Of a stretch of 64,000 nucleotides of DNA, positions 37,401-49,900 are shown in pieces. This stretch comes from Metopolophium dirhodum (Eukaryota > Arthropoda > Insecta > Hemiptera > Aphididae): NCBI RefSeq assembly GCF_019925205.1, contig NC_083566.1, positions 21,762,001 through 21,826,000 on the forward strand. The letters run 5' to 3'. A program made the translations under genes and the position numbers. Each line of letters begins with the position of its first letter. Position 1 is the first letter of the stretch. The notes under the pieces are model-generated. The model made no database searches. It was not told the origin of the DNA and was given only the letters and a program-made list of their open reading frames with translations.

Positions 37401-39419
37401 GTGGTTGCAATTAGAATAATATAAATAACCAAAAGTACCTATAATATTAAATCATAATATGTTTCATCCACATAACTTCGTAATAATATGTCGTAAAACG
37501 CACATCCAGTTAAAAAATAAAAAGATCAGGTCATAATATTATATTATTATTCTAGCCGGTGGGCGACGACCGTACTAAATAAAATCTATTCATTATCTGG
37601 TTATCTATTTCGTAATATTTTTTTGATATTATACATTTTTATTATAACTCGGTGAAATTAATTTAATGATTTGATTAAATTATTGAACATGTTAATCGTT
37701 TTATTTGTAATTTATTAGTTATTTAATATTTGTTTACTAGAACATTTCAATGTGTTTTGACGATGACATACATATGGTACATTCATACATCAGCCTTTAA
37801 ACGTGTTCATCACTTTGTGTGGCATTGACCAAAAGAAGAACGCGAAATAATTCATCGCACTGCTCAGCAATTTTAGCGACCGTATCGAGTATAATCATTA
37901 TTGTACCTATAAAATATTAAAATTAGTAACGTTACCAACGTCAACACCAATACAACTAATATATTGAAGTATCTATTACTGTAACGACGTCGGACCGAAC
38001 CAATTTTTTGCCAATCCATGTTTTGTTAGTCATATTATGTTTTTATCATATTATATGTATGCCATATGTTTTTATCGGCAATGACTGCTGTGCCCTATAT
38101 ATTTATATAGTGCTATGTGACCTCAGTCAACTTTTGGTATATTTTACAAACCAACACGCAGTCTTTGTCGCTGTATTTATGATTTTCATTGGTGATTGTA
38201 AATAATTAATAATATTATGATATAATTATTGTCAGACCTTATGTCATATATGCAACACGTATACCGGACATTCCGTTTTTGTTTTTTGTAGCTTTTTTGT
38301 TTGTCACGCGTCACGTATGATAATATAATATATAATTTATATAATGGTTTTCTTTATTAGGTACCTATTGTACGTCTTACCGATATATTTTAAGCTTAAC
38401 AAATTAAAATATACGATATCACAGCTATCCACCCACACTAATTTTACTATGTGACGTCCAATAATAATATGCATAATAATTTAAATAAATAAAAAATACG
38501 TAATGACACAATTTTTAATATTATGTTAAAATAAATAAAATATTTTTAGTTACCTTATACCTTATAGGGTTGATGTAGTTTAATACAAATCATAATATAA
38601 TAAAGAGGTTATTATTGTATTATAAAAGTATCATAGATTAATGTTCACAATTATATATAATATCTGTTAAGAATTTTCAATTCAACTTTTGAATTATTTT
38701 ACTGTATATAACTAAAACTGCAAATAATTTATAAGGTAGATGAAAATGTATAGGTACCAATGTAAATTTTACTGACGCAATCCTTAAAATGTAATACAAT
38801 GTATGTAATTTGTTACCATAAGACAAAAACATCATTAAACAAATTGGAAAATTAATTTAGTAAAAATAAAAACGTTTTAGAGTTTAGTTGTCTTTGATAT
38901 TGGATTAAAATAATCCTCCTAGGTAGTTGGTACTATCATTAAACATTATCATTTTAAGAGATGATTTTCTCCAGTATTACTGATAATTAAAAGAAAAATA
39001 TTATTTAAACTTTTCCCTCTCTGGGAAAGTTGTGGATCATAAACATGTCCTTTTTTTCGCTATATACTATTATAGTATATTGTGTTCTATTATTCACGAA
39101 CTCATCAAATATAGTAACACATTACGGCACCATAGCAACTGATAAAAAATGTGTAACATTAAAAGCGTCTTATAAATTTCAGATAAACCACAGCCAAAAC
39201 ACAACAAGTATATACATGTATGTTTAAAAAAAAAACCGATGACCCAATTCACCTCCTCGGTCAACGAACCTATATTCACACTATTCTGCCGTACGCCGGT
39301 GCTGCTGACTTTAAGTACATGTGATATTTTGCAAAACTCAGTTCAATCTTCTGTGTTACTGTTAGAACATTAAATAGCTAATAGTTCTATAAATAAAATA
39401 TCCTTAGGAATAGACTCTG
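31428..39419. other. Long AT-rich non-coding stretch
   Basis: These are about 8 kb without a supportable gene or classifiable element. There is a small perfect palindrome, GTACTAGAGTA-GG-TACTCTAGTAC, at about 35519-35542, and poly-T runs near 34140, 34546 and 36070. Open frames of 60-76 codons are low in complexity. This is compatible with a large intron or intergenic DNA. Confidence 0.45.
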
Positions 39420-39429
39420 TCATTTTGTC

Positions 39430-39510
39430 ATCGATCAGAATTGTTTTCGTATAGTATAATGATTTACCATTGAATTCAAATATATAATACATCCATGATA
39501 ATAGTGCCTA
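39430..39510 (+). repeat. R1 dispersed repeat, copy e (right-end fragment)
   Basis: AGAATTGTTTTCGTATA, then ATGATTTACCATTGAATTCA and ATACATCCATGATAATAG match the right-end segment of R1 just after the CGCTCAGAAT motif. Only about 80 bp is recognisable. Confidence 0.5.
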
Positions 39511-39519
39511 ATCAATGAC

Positions 39520-41607
39520 GAGGATATTATTTTTTTTGTTGTCTCACTACCCATATTTCGACGTGAAACAACAATGCTCCGATGCCGGATTATGTATGGA
39601 AAAATCCAAACGATTAGCATAAAATATTAGTAATTTTGTTGATCAAACTGTGTGTGATATTAAATAACAATATATTTCTGACACTATTTAATATTACAAA
39701 TATAATTTTTAAGATTCGGAAAACCATTTAAAAAAATAAAACAACAACAAAATATAATTTTTTAATGAGATCGAATCCCAACCCAAACTTAATATGTTTG
39801 CAGTAAACTGTGAGTAAGAACCGTAAATTCATTACTTGTTTTTATTTTTTCAATTACTTATATTGACTAGACTCAAAATATAATATACTTAAGGGCGTAC
39901 GATATAATTTATTTTCAATATTCTTCCAACATAATATATAGATTTTAAGACATGAACATGATTTTTTTCAATGAATTCTTACTAGATATTCAATTCAATA
40001 TAGGTACAAGGTATATTAAAATCGATTCATTCTTCAGGAAATTAATGTTGTGAGGGTTTCTTTCAAAATTATTATAAAATCCATGTCATTATAATATTTA
40101 TCTACATTCATTAAAAACTTGAATAATAATTTATTTTGGTACGACCCAAATTCTTAATTGAAATAATATACCAGTCTCCTGTATATCGGTGTATAGGTAT
40201 ACATAGTTTATATTAATACACGAAAACTTTCAAGTTTTAATTATTCAAACTTATAAAACAAGTATTATATATATATATATGTATATATAATTTATTAATA
40301 TATAAGTAGCAGTTCGGTACTTTGATAATATAGTCGTTTTCATATTTTGGTAAAATATATTATCTTTCGCGTACAACTTACATTTATTTAAAAAAAAAAA
40401 TGTTTTATAATATTTATTAATTTATAATTTAATAGAACTACATTTACATTTTATTACAATACGTTATATTAAATATGTATTTATAGTTTATATTAATATA
40501 TACATATCTATAAACTATTCGTTACAATAATATATATATCTGTATAATATATTATATCTGTACGCATTTCACAGTTCTTGGCACATCAATCACACATTTA
40601 TAAACGACAATTAATGATTGAAAACCGAAAGTTGATAATAATGAGCGTTTGACAGAACAGTTAAATTAAAATGAAATGTTTCTTTATAATTCGTTTTTCG
40701 GATTTCTTTTTTTTTTTTTAAGTTGTTGCGTGTTTGATTACTAATATAATACAGTAGCTACAGCCGAAATGTATGTTCACAACATTTTGTGAAATCCCGG
40801 ACACCTACAATATTCGTAGGGCTGAATTATTATAAGTATTAAAGTAAAAGTACCGATCATTTTACATACATTTAAAACTAGAGCCAGGATTTTGTAAAGG
40901 AATATTATTTTACAATGGCTATAATAATTATACATACTAATAATACAATTAAAATAGGTCGATTGCCTTTAGATATGTCATTGGGTACTTACATACATAT
41001 TAGTATATAATATATTATAATATTTATATTAGTGTACACTGTACACTGTACGTATATTATAGAACGAATAAAACGATACATCTACACTAATTTTTCTGTC
41101 ATCTATTGTGCAAGCTTAAACTTTATAATATATTAAGCTCAATACTAATCGTAAATTATGGTTTTCCATTAAAATAAACTGAAATACTTACATAAAAAAA
41201 ATTACTTTAATAATAAATTAATTTATAGTTAATCCACTTCTATAAAAAATTGAGCGAAAACGTATTTATTAATTACTAATTGAAATTAATAGGTATAGCT
41301 TATAGGTATAATATTATATAATATTAATAACATCAAAAGTGTTCTATATGAATATATGATATTTACATGGCAAATAGGTCTAAGTGTATAGCACGATGCA
41401 CAGTACCTAAATAAAATCAATAGCATTCGACGGGACCATTTTCCTTCAAAAAATGAGATAAGTACCTCGTTTTCCTCCTTTAATTATTTTCCTCGAAAAA
41501 AGAAAGGGGCTTTCCATTTTCCTCCACATGCTTCTTTGGACTATAGATACTAGAATCGTGTGTGTTTGCCTCCAAATATTAAAATCATATACCTGTTAAT
41601 TTTTTTA
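39520..41607. other. AT-rich non-coding stretch
   Basis: Nothing classifiable is seen. There is an (AT)n tract near 40267-40283. Confidence 0.5.
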
Positions 41608-42442
41608 TTCTGAGCGGAGCGATGAATGTAATGATTTTAGAATGATGTGTGTTTTTAATTTTTTGTGTCTGTGTACACGATAAGTAGTCGAAATAATACT
41701 TCGATTTTCAACTTCAGTATCTTGTTCCATGGGAAAGTAAATCTAGTTAGTAGTGCGTTGAGTAGGTCAAAATTATATTAGTAGTTACATAATTATCAGT
41801 AGTTTTCAAAATCATCGGGAAAAACAAAAGAAAAATTAAGGAAAACGAGAATTTTTGCACAAAATTGGTTGTTAGTGTAACTTTAAAACGATAGACCAGA
41901 TACATGAAATGTTCACTGAAAATATGTATGATCATTTTCTATACACCAAACAATTTTAAAATATTTTGACTTATTTTGAGCTGTTTACAGAAATTTTTTT
42001 ATATAAATGTCAATAAAATGTTATTCATTGGGTCAAAAAGCTTGAAAATTTAATACTATATAGGCTCCTAATATATTGTTATAATGACAGTTGAAAAATA
42101 TTAAAAGCATTTAAAATTCGAATTTTGACAAAATATGTAAAAATCACAAAAATGTGCAAATTATTTTGAGTTAAAATTAAAAAAAATTTCTTTTTAAATC
42201 TAAGATTTGAAAATGTAATACAAGATTCCTCATAAGTTTGCCTACCTTTATCAAAAAAATATATCTACCAGAAAGTCAAATTATATAAAATAATATCCTA
42301 GGCTGACAAACCGTCTCCGCTCAAAATTGTTTTTCGTATACAATGATATTATATTATTGAATTCCAATATAATAGTATCCATTACAGTTATCCTCGTGTA
42401 ACATACTGTACAGCAGAGTGACACCCACTTAACTGTTTTTTT
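41608..42442 (+). repeat. R1 dispersed repeat, copy d
   Basis: This nearly complete copy runs from ATTCTGAGCGGAGCGATGAA (41610) through AAATCTAGTTAGTA, TTGACTTATTTTGAGCTGTT and GACAAACCGTCTCCGCTCAA (about 42304) to CAGCAGAGTGACACCCACTT (42412-42430) and a short T-run. As in copy c, the motif CTGAGCGGAG at the left pairs with CTCCGCTCA on the right. Confidence 0.7.
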
Positions 42443-43109
42443 CAATATTAAAATTATCTGTTTTATGTACCTACGCATTACGCAATTATGACACAAATTA
42501 TATTATTTATATTCTTATAATATATAAAGTATGATTATAATAGCACTCCTAAGTCCTAATATTAATATTATTATATTATTTAAGTAATAAAAAAATTTAC
42601 AATAATTTGTGTTGTTATTATATTTTAAATTTAAGTTTTATAATAGTTCTAAATTATTATACAAATACATAGTTTATTATATTTTATCACGATAATTTTT
42701 AATTTTTATTTATTTTATACATGATGTGTTTGCCTGTACATAAAAATACATAAAACATTATCCTTGGCAAGAAAATGATAAGTATATCTAATTAATTATA
42801 TATTATAACTATTACGGGTATATCCAAATCAATAAGAAGGTGGAAATTAATTCTTATTTTGATAACAGAGGAAACTGGTATAGATTTCTAGACATTTGGT
42901 GTAAAATGATCAATTGATAAACACGGTACTCATCTCATTTTTGGACGAAAAATGCTTCGGCTATAATATTAATGTGCAAACGGCAGGGTGGTCAGGTCGT
43001 CCCTCCGCGAAAATCTCAAGGGTCCCACACTCCTGCCCTGTAGGCTGTAGGTACAATCTGCCGCACCATTGTTAGGCGATGATAAATAATATTAATAATT
43101 ATTTTATTT
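42443..43109. other. AT-rich non-coding stretch
   Basis: Mostly featureless. A GC-richer section at 42980-43075 (GGTCCCACACTCCTGCCCTG) could be a transposon end, but no partner was found. Confidence 0.4.
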
Positions 43110-43378
43110 GAGTTTAGAGAGCACGTGCGATTTGCAGAAATCTCGGCCGTGGCGCTCGTTTTCGTAGCGTTTCGCGGCGGTTGCGCTCGGGTTCAACGCA
43201 CTTTGGGGCTAGCGCGCCCGATCGCTCTCGAAGACAACACACTTTCACTTGCCACCGGCTATCCAACGAGAACTCGGCGAGGTTGGGTGTGGTGGGTGGG
43301 AGAGGAGTACCTATCGCGAAACGGCCTAACCTGATTTCTAGCCGGCCGGCAGCACCTCTCTCGCGCTCGACACAATAA
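43110..43378. promoter_or_regulatory. CpG-rich island, possible promoter region or unspliced GC-rich exon
   Basis: About 270 bp is strongly enriched in CG dinucleotides (GCGGCGG, GCTAGCGCGCCCGATCG, GCCGGCCGGC) in an otherwise AT-rich region. An E-box-like CACGTG sits at its left edge. Two overlapping plus-strand frames of 65-69 codons run through it, but neither has convincing splice sites or a recognisable product. A GC-rich patch keeps ORFs open by chance, so they are not called. It lies directly beside the palindromic element at 43459. A promoter role is inference. Confidence 0.35.
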
Positions 43379-43458
43379 TAATAATAATAGTAATAACAAA
43401 AACAATAATAGGCACATTGTACAGCGCTGCGATTATAATATTATTATAATATTGTCGA

Positions 43459-43892
43459 GAGGATGTCAGCGCGCTATTTGTTTTCTATCTCTGTCCCACG
43501 CGCAACATAGACAAAACGCATTGACGAAGAATCATTTTTTCTATGTTTTCAGTAGTCTTAGAGTAAAATCACCCATTACAAAAAAAGACACTAACATTTT
43601 TGAGGGAATGTCATATCGATTTGTCTAAATATTGTCTCAAAACAATTTAAACATCATTTAAATGTACAACATTTTTTTTGTTCATTTTGAAAGTCGAATA
43701 CAAAGTCAAATAACAATAAAATACAAAACCGATATGTCATTCCCTCAAAAATATTATTTTCTATCTTTTTGGTAATGGGTGATTTTACTCTAAGACTACT
43801 GAAAACATAGAAAAAATGATTCTTCGTCAATGTGTTTTATCTATGCTGCTCGTGGGCCAGAGAGAGAAAACAAATAGTGCGCTGACATCCTC
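43459..43892. mobile_element. Palindromic MITE, copy B (434 bp, longest clean hairpin)
   Basis: The left arm begins GAGGATGTCAGCGCGCTATT and the right arm, inverted, begins GAGGATGTCAGCGCACTATT. The arms stay nearly identical through GACGAAGAATCATTTTTTC, ATGTTTTCAGTAGTCTTAGA, GTAAAATCACCCATTAC and TTTTTGAGGGAATG to a centre near 43675. The terminal module is a diverged version of the one at 16778, 45014 and 46496 (GAGGAYG start, then ACATAGACAAAAC for ACATAGCAAAAAC). Unlike copies A and D, no clear TTAA flanks are visible. No coding capacity. Confidence 0.75.
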
Positions 43893-44385
43893 CTATAATC
43901 ATCATTATTATTAAAATACTAATAGAGTTGGCAGATAGCCAACATTTACCTACTGTAATATACCTACGGTCGAGTCGATTAAAATAGGTAATATAGAAAA
44001 TCACGTGCCACGGAATAAGTATTAAGTTGGTTGATGACAAAGATTAAAATAAAATAAAGTAAATAATAGATACACAACAAATTTATAAAATACAATTTTA
44101 AATTCCACTAACTATACTCTGCTACTTTTTGTATATTATCTAAGTGAGCAAAGTTATTGAACAATTTATCATCTATAGATATATATTAATATATTGCCGA
44201 ACGTCGCAGATCATATAGATACATTTTCTATCACTACCTATATAAAAAAGTTTTTCAGTTTTATACAATACTAAAAATGTAATTAATTATATTTATGGTC
44301 ATTTAATTTTCCATCAATTATATTTCTATTTAATTAAAAGAGGTCTTATACTTAATATTGATTTAATTTAGATGTTATCATTTAA
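43893..44385. other. AT-rich non-coding spacer
   Basis: No feature is recognised between the palindromic element and the LINE relic. Confidence 0.45.
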
Positions 44386-44389
44386 ATTT

Positions 44390-45013
44390 ATTCCAAACAA
44401 TAAAGGAACTAAGCTTTTCAAGATGTTTGGGTTTCGCGTTTCTTAAGCGTGTGCAATCAGAGTTTAGATTTATTTCTTCTTCACTCGAGGCTCTGTACTG
44501 TTTTCTAGTTAAGCCCTTACTAAAGTATGGCTCTGGTTTATGGCACCCTTATTATACCACCAACAAATCTTAAATTTTAGAGCAAATTCAAAGACGTTTC
44601 CTTTCATTTGCTGGCGATGATTTGAATATTCATTACCCTAACTATGACTACTCGCCCGCTCTCTGTAAGTTAGGTTTTAAAATCGGCTGTGATTTCTGAA
44701 TTTATGCAAATTTTTCATTTTTACAAAAACTTATTGGTAGTTCAACTGATATGCCCTACCTTATCCTCTGACCCCTGTATAAACTTCTGAGTTCTTAAGC
44801 GTAAAAGCGTTCCACTATAGCTCCATCACCTTCTGTATTATGTACCTATATAGGTATGACTAAATATATTATAGTCGCCAGACGTACTACGAATTATAAT
44901 CGAAATCATCCTCTTAGACTTATGAATAAATATAATGATAAAATATTGTATTATAGCGGTACTGTTCTGCAAGTCCCACCTAATCAATTATTGTATAAAT
45001 CTAGGATCATCAA
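44390..45013 (+). pseudogene. LINE C-terminal fragment (CR1/jockey type), interrupted by a MITE
   Basis: One plus-strand frame from about 44429 reads SSLEALYCFLVKPLLKYGSG (then LWHPY), LEQIQRRFLSFAGDDL and YSPALCKLGFKIGCDF. This is the typical post-RT region of non-LTR retrotransposons (LVRPLLEYGS-type and ERIQRRFLRFA-type blocks). It has stops at about 44569 and 44696. A shifted frame around 44856-44945 gives ARRTTNYNRNHPLRLMNKYN, matching the usual C-terminal end of such proteins. The palindromic element at 45014 is inserted just after it. The RT core, endonuclease and 5' end are missing. Confidence 0.75.
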
Positions 45014-45432
45014 GAGGACGCCCACACGTCCTCCGTCTTACAAAAGTACAATATGGACAATTTTACGTTCACTATAAGTTATAACACATTTTATTCCAAT
45101 TATACAAAATTAGAGTGAATTTACCTCTTATAAAATTTAAAGGTAAGAATATTATCTTGAGTATCTTGGAGGATTTTATTGATATTATTATTATTTTAAG
45201 TAAATTATGATCATTTTAAAATGTTTAAAAATGGCCATAACTTGCTTTTTAATAAAAATATCAATAAAAGCCTCTAAGATGCCTTCAATAATGATCTTAC
45301 CTTTAAATTTTGTAAGCGGTAAATTCACTCTAATTTTAGAAATTATGGAGTAAAATGTGGTATTTTGAACGAACAATTTGCTATATTGTACGTTTGTAAG
45401 ACGGAGACAACCAATGACCGTGTTGCGTCCTC
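45014..45432. mobile_element. Palindromic MITE, copy C (419 bp)
   Basis: The left end GAGGACGCCCACACGTCCTC, then CGTCTTACAAAAGTACAATA, pairs with the inverted right end GGAGGACGCAACACGG, then TGTCTCCGTCTTACAAACGT and ACAATATAGC. The arms run on through AAAATTAGAGTGAATTTACC, AAAATTTAAAGGTAAGA and TTTTATTGATATT to a centre near 45215. The flanks are TCAA on the left and CTAA on the right, which could be decayed TTAA. The inner TTAGAGTGAATTTACC resembles TTAGAGTAAAATCACC of copy B, so inner arms are partly shared within the group. Confidence 0.75.
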
Positions 45433-46491
45433 CTAATAATAAATTGTAGTATGTTATATCGTTAATTTAAACATATTATAATTATATGATTATAAAATCT
45501 ATTTTTAAATGTTCATAAAACCTATGCACTTTTTCAGTTTATATAAAAATATATATTTCCTTATATTATATTAATATTTTGATATATTGCGTTCTATATA
45601 TTTTTTTTTTATAAATAGTACCTATATACTTGAATCATAAAATAATTAAGCTAAAATATATCATGCACACATTTTAAATCTAAAGATTTATGATGTACCC
45701 AATACAAGGTGGGCGAGTGTTGACTTTTTCTTTGCTCAGTACATTTTCTGGGTTAGCTCACTATAAGCAGCGTGCATTCGAATATACAAGAGTACACGAC
45801 ACACGTATATAGTATTGACTTCCAAGATTGTATTGTGTTAGGTTTTCACAAACACGAACATATTGTATTATAGTACTTACTTAATATTATATAGTATGTT
45901 ATTTAGGTCTCCGGATAATATATAATATTAACCTAATGCGATTTATACCGTGCCGTTGGTCCTTGTGGCATGAAGGTCTCTCTTACATTTTCTCCTTCTC
46001 TATCTATATTTGGGACACGTGGCAACGACGAACATGGTTTTAAACAACTAATAATATTGTGAATTATAATTGAAAAATATGATATTGTCATACTCATGAT
46101 ATCCACGACCCCGAAATGCATTCAATTGTATTTTTCTGTCACATTACCCATTTCGGTTAAATAGTTTTAAGATTATTTACATAATACATTAGTTAGGTGT
46201 ATATATTATAAACTTTTAATATCTCTCTATTACTCTCCTCTTGTTTGGTTATTTGTTTATTATAAATACGTAACTCAAGAATATTATTGAAAATTTACCT
46301 TGTAATTTCCATTTTAACTTTTTAATATATCTAGACATCTATTAGCCAATATGTATGTAGCTATGTAGTATATAGGTACTATTTTTACTAATCTATTTGT
46401 TGATACAAAATTGTACAACCATCGCTTTGGAGAGAAAGAAAACGCGTTTCATCCGTAGCGTAATACACGAGCCCCTTATAAAGTCCACGCA
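45433..46491. other. AT-rich non-coding spacer
   Basis: No gene is recognised between two palindromic elements. The start could hold remains of the LINE 3' UTR, but nothing decisive is seen. Confidence 0.4.
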
Positions 46492-46495
46492 TTAA

Positions 46496-46924
46496 GAGGA
46501 CGCTACACCCGCATACAAATGTAAAACAAAGCAAAAACGGTTTTGCGCTGGAAAGAACTGAGAAATCTACAATCATAATTCAAAACTAAGAAACGAAATT
46601 TTTAACACATGAAAACAAGAACTTCGGCGGTGCAATATCGTTTTTATTTTTTCGATATCAAAACTTCAAAAACAATTACTTAAGTTTGAAAAACACAAAC
46701 AATAATGGATTTTGAAACAATAAGAACTTTTTTTTCATACAACTGATAATATGCAAAAATAAAAACGATATTGCACAGCCATATAGTTCTCCTTTTTATG
46801 CGGAAAATTTCGTTTCTTAGTTATGACTGTAACCTTCTCAGTTCTCTCCCTCGCCAAAACGGTTTTTGCTATGTATTACATTTGTAAGACGGAGAAAACA
46901 CATGCTGGTGTAGAAAAAAAGAAA
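46496..46924. mobile_element. Palindromic TTAA-flanked MITE, copy D (~429 bp)
   Basis: TTAA at 46492-46495 directly precedes GAGGACGCTACACCCGCATA. The right end, inverted, reads CTACACCAGCATGTGTTTTC, then TCCGTCTTACAAATGTAATA and CATAGCAAAAACCGTTTTGG, with its outer ~12 bp replaced by an A-rich run before TTAA at 46925-46928. The arms match inward through GAACTGAGAA, ACTAAGAAACGAAATTTT and GTGCAATATCGTTTTTATTT. The inner arm sequence is unlike that of copies A, B and C. Confidence 0.72.
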
Positions 46925-46928
46925 TTAA

Positions 46929-49900
46929 ACCACATCAACCCATCACCGCCGATCGTACCTATATTATAATATTTCAGTTACAGTTTAATTTGCACTACCT
47001 ATCTATAGTTATAATAATAATATATACGCACAGGACGAGGTGGTATTAAATCATAGAAACAACTATAATATACAATATACATATGTTTATAGTATATTAT
47101 ACGTCTTATATTATATTTTAAAATATTATCATTATGGGTTCATGCATATAATATTATTATATTATTTATGTATATAGTACATTGACCGACTAAAAATAAT
47201 AATTATATATTATGCCAATCATGTAGAGTACAGTGTGCATAATATCATACTGCACAACACGCGGTGCACACTATAAGTAATAAGTATATTATAATGTTAT
47301 TATACAGACGACCGTACCTAACTGCACGTGTAATATTTCATATTACTATAATATGACACCCAAACAACACGCGACGTGTATTATGATGATAATATCGAAA
47401 TCGACAAACTTGCAAAAATTACCTCAGTGCGACAGTGCCCCTACAAATTAATTTTCCCAGCGTAAATATTCAGCTGCGTGATGGTGTCAACTTTTATTGT
47501 CATAGATTTTTAGACAAATTAATTATTAAACAATTTATTTCCATTAAATCACGTAGTATTCGTATACAATTAAATTATGTATAGTAAATTATATTATTAT
47601 AAAAGTACCTATAGTTTTTATGACAGTATAAAAATTCATAAATCAAAACTTAAATACGAAATTAGTTATTTTAAAATAAACCAAAGTTATCGAGACTTCC
47701 TCGAAAGTTTTCATAACAGGAATAATGAAAAAATAAATTAGTAATAAGTATAATTAAAGTAATAGTTAGTTGTTACTTAGTGTTTACAATACGCTAGGGT
47801 ATCTACGTCCTACATCCTAACTTTTATCTATAACAATCCATTACAAATTTAAGAACCATCGTTTCACCACTATACAAATTAAATTTATTAAGTTCATATA
47901 ATAATATAATATTATATTAGACTTACAGACTATACTACTATAGTAACTCATCTATTCAACTCTACAGTCTTACAACCAGTTATTAATTATTAGTTACTAG
48001 GTTTAATTTCAGTAATCAGAATGTTATATATGTAATTTGATTATTTAGCGATGTTTGTTATAGTATTACTACGGATTTATTTTTTTGTGTTTTTTTTTTA
48101 TATAGTTGATACGTTTTGAAAATTATAAATGTACAGTCCGGTGTCTTGCATAAAAATATATTTTAAATAACGTAACAATATACATAAATACATAATATAT
48201 AATGATATGTAATAATATGGTATGTCTTAAGAAGTTATAGGTGATTTAACATTCGGACAACTTTGCCGGTCTCTCCACATGTACAGAAATACATAGACCT
48301 CTGTCCTCTGCCAGTTAAAAACAAACACGTATTGTTATCGCTCAAAGGCTTTTTATGAGATCAAAACAGGCTATTGTTAAACATGACCTCTTGTGTTTAT
48401 GTAAATTACGCATTCTGATACAATTTTGATCCTGAAAGTCGAACTTATCGACAAAATACAAGAGTAAAACAATATATATACAATATACATATATTGTGTA
48501 ATACATTATAATATAATATTAGACGAAAGTCCTGACTTATTTAATGATATAATTCTAATTGAAAATTCCCGTTAAGGCTTCAAATAAAATTTATTTTTAA
48601 GGGCATTAGAAAATATATTCGTTTGGTGATAGTTTTAAAATAAATCAAAATATTTTAAGCACCCGTGACGATATACCTTCACATTTTATTTACATGAAAC
48701 GTTGTTCTAACTCTGGTATCTGTATTGTTTTTCACCGCTTTTAATAAAATTACACATTTTCAGAATATATTTTATGTACCTGCTATAATACTCAACAAAT
48801 CTACAAAACAGTAATTCTACATTTTCCAGTTGAGTAATACAGTGGTTACATATTATTAATAGTAGATTGAATATTAATAATCACCTGTAGTGGAACGATG
48901 TATACATACTAAATAATTAAAATTTAATTGAAATCTTGCTTAAATTTTGTAATTTTCGTCAGATCGGAAATGCAATTATATGCCGACGTGCTGCCGTGTT
49001 TTGAATTTGGAATTTCGATCACTCTAGATAGCCAAATGTAGGTAATTGAATACAAAATTACGTAAACATAATCTACACCTGTATTTATACATTTATTATC
49101 TTACGATAAAAAAATATCGTTAAACCTTGACTATAATATGTTATGTAGACATGTAGTCGCTGAATAATTAAAGACGTACGCGTATAATATAATATTATGT
49201 TACACGATAAATTATTCTATTCAATTTCGACAGAAACTGCTTGAAACTTTTTTCAACACAATAAAAAATTATTCGCATCCATGTTGATTTGATACGTATA
49301 ATAGTTATAGAAGAATCGTGTTCATACAATGCATATTATATGTGTAGATTTCAATTAACTACGTGAGTGGGTAGTGGATTCGGAAATGTAAAAACAAAAT
49401 AATTTTGAACGTAAAATATTAAATACATTCAATTGCAGGTTCAATGCAATATTTGTACTACCTACCTATTAATGTTGTAATTAATAATAAATGTATATTA
49501 TATTCATGGATGTCCAATACTTATCATACGTTAAGAGATTTTAATTAATTTCGAACATAAAATAATGTCACGAATTGTATGGGTTCATAATGAGTTCATA
49601 TTTGAGTTGAGTTTTAACACTACAGTCTACAATTCAATTAATTGTGTGTTGCATACCTACCATCGTTTTAAATATGTTGAGATTTGATCATCTGCAGAGT
49701 ATGATAAAATTAAATAATTTAGTGTAACAGTACATAATAAGATGTGTATATTATAATATATTGTCTTGTCACGATGTTTGTATAGCTGAACAATGGAGAT
49801 TGATACTGTGTATACTGCGGCTATAATATGCGGAAGGTGCACACAAATGTAATACCTACCTAGCTATTTAGCAAAGTCCCCTGCATATAAATTATTATAA

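Noticed and set aside
43125..43378. Overlapping 65-69 codon plus-strand frames in the CpG island
   Set aside because: GC-rich DNA lacks stop codons by composition. No splice sites or family motif.
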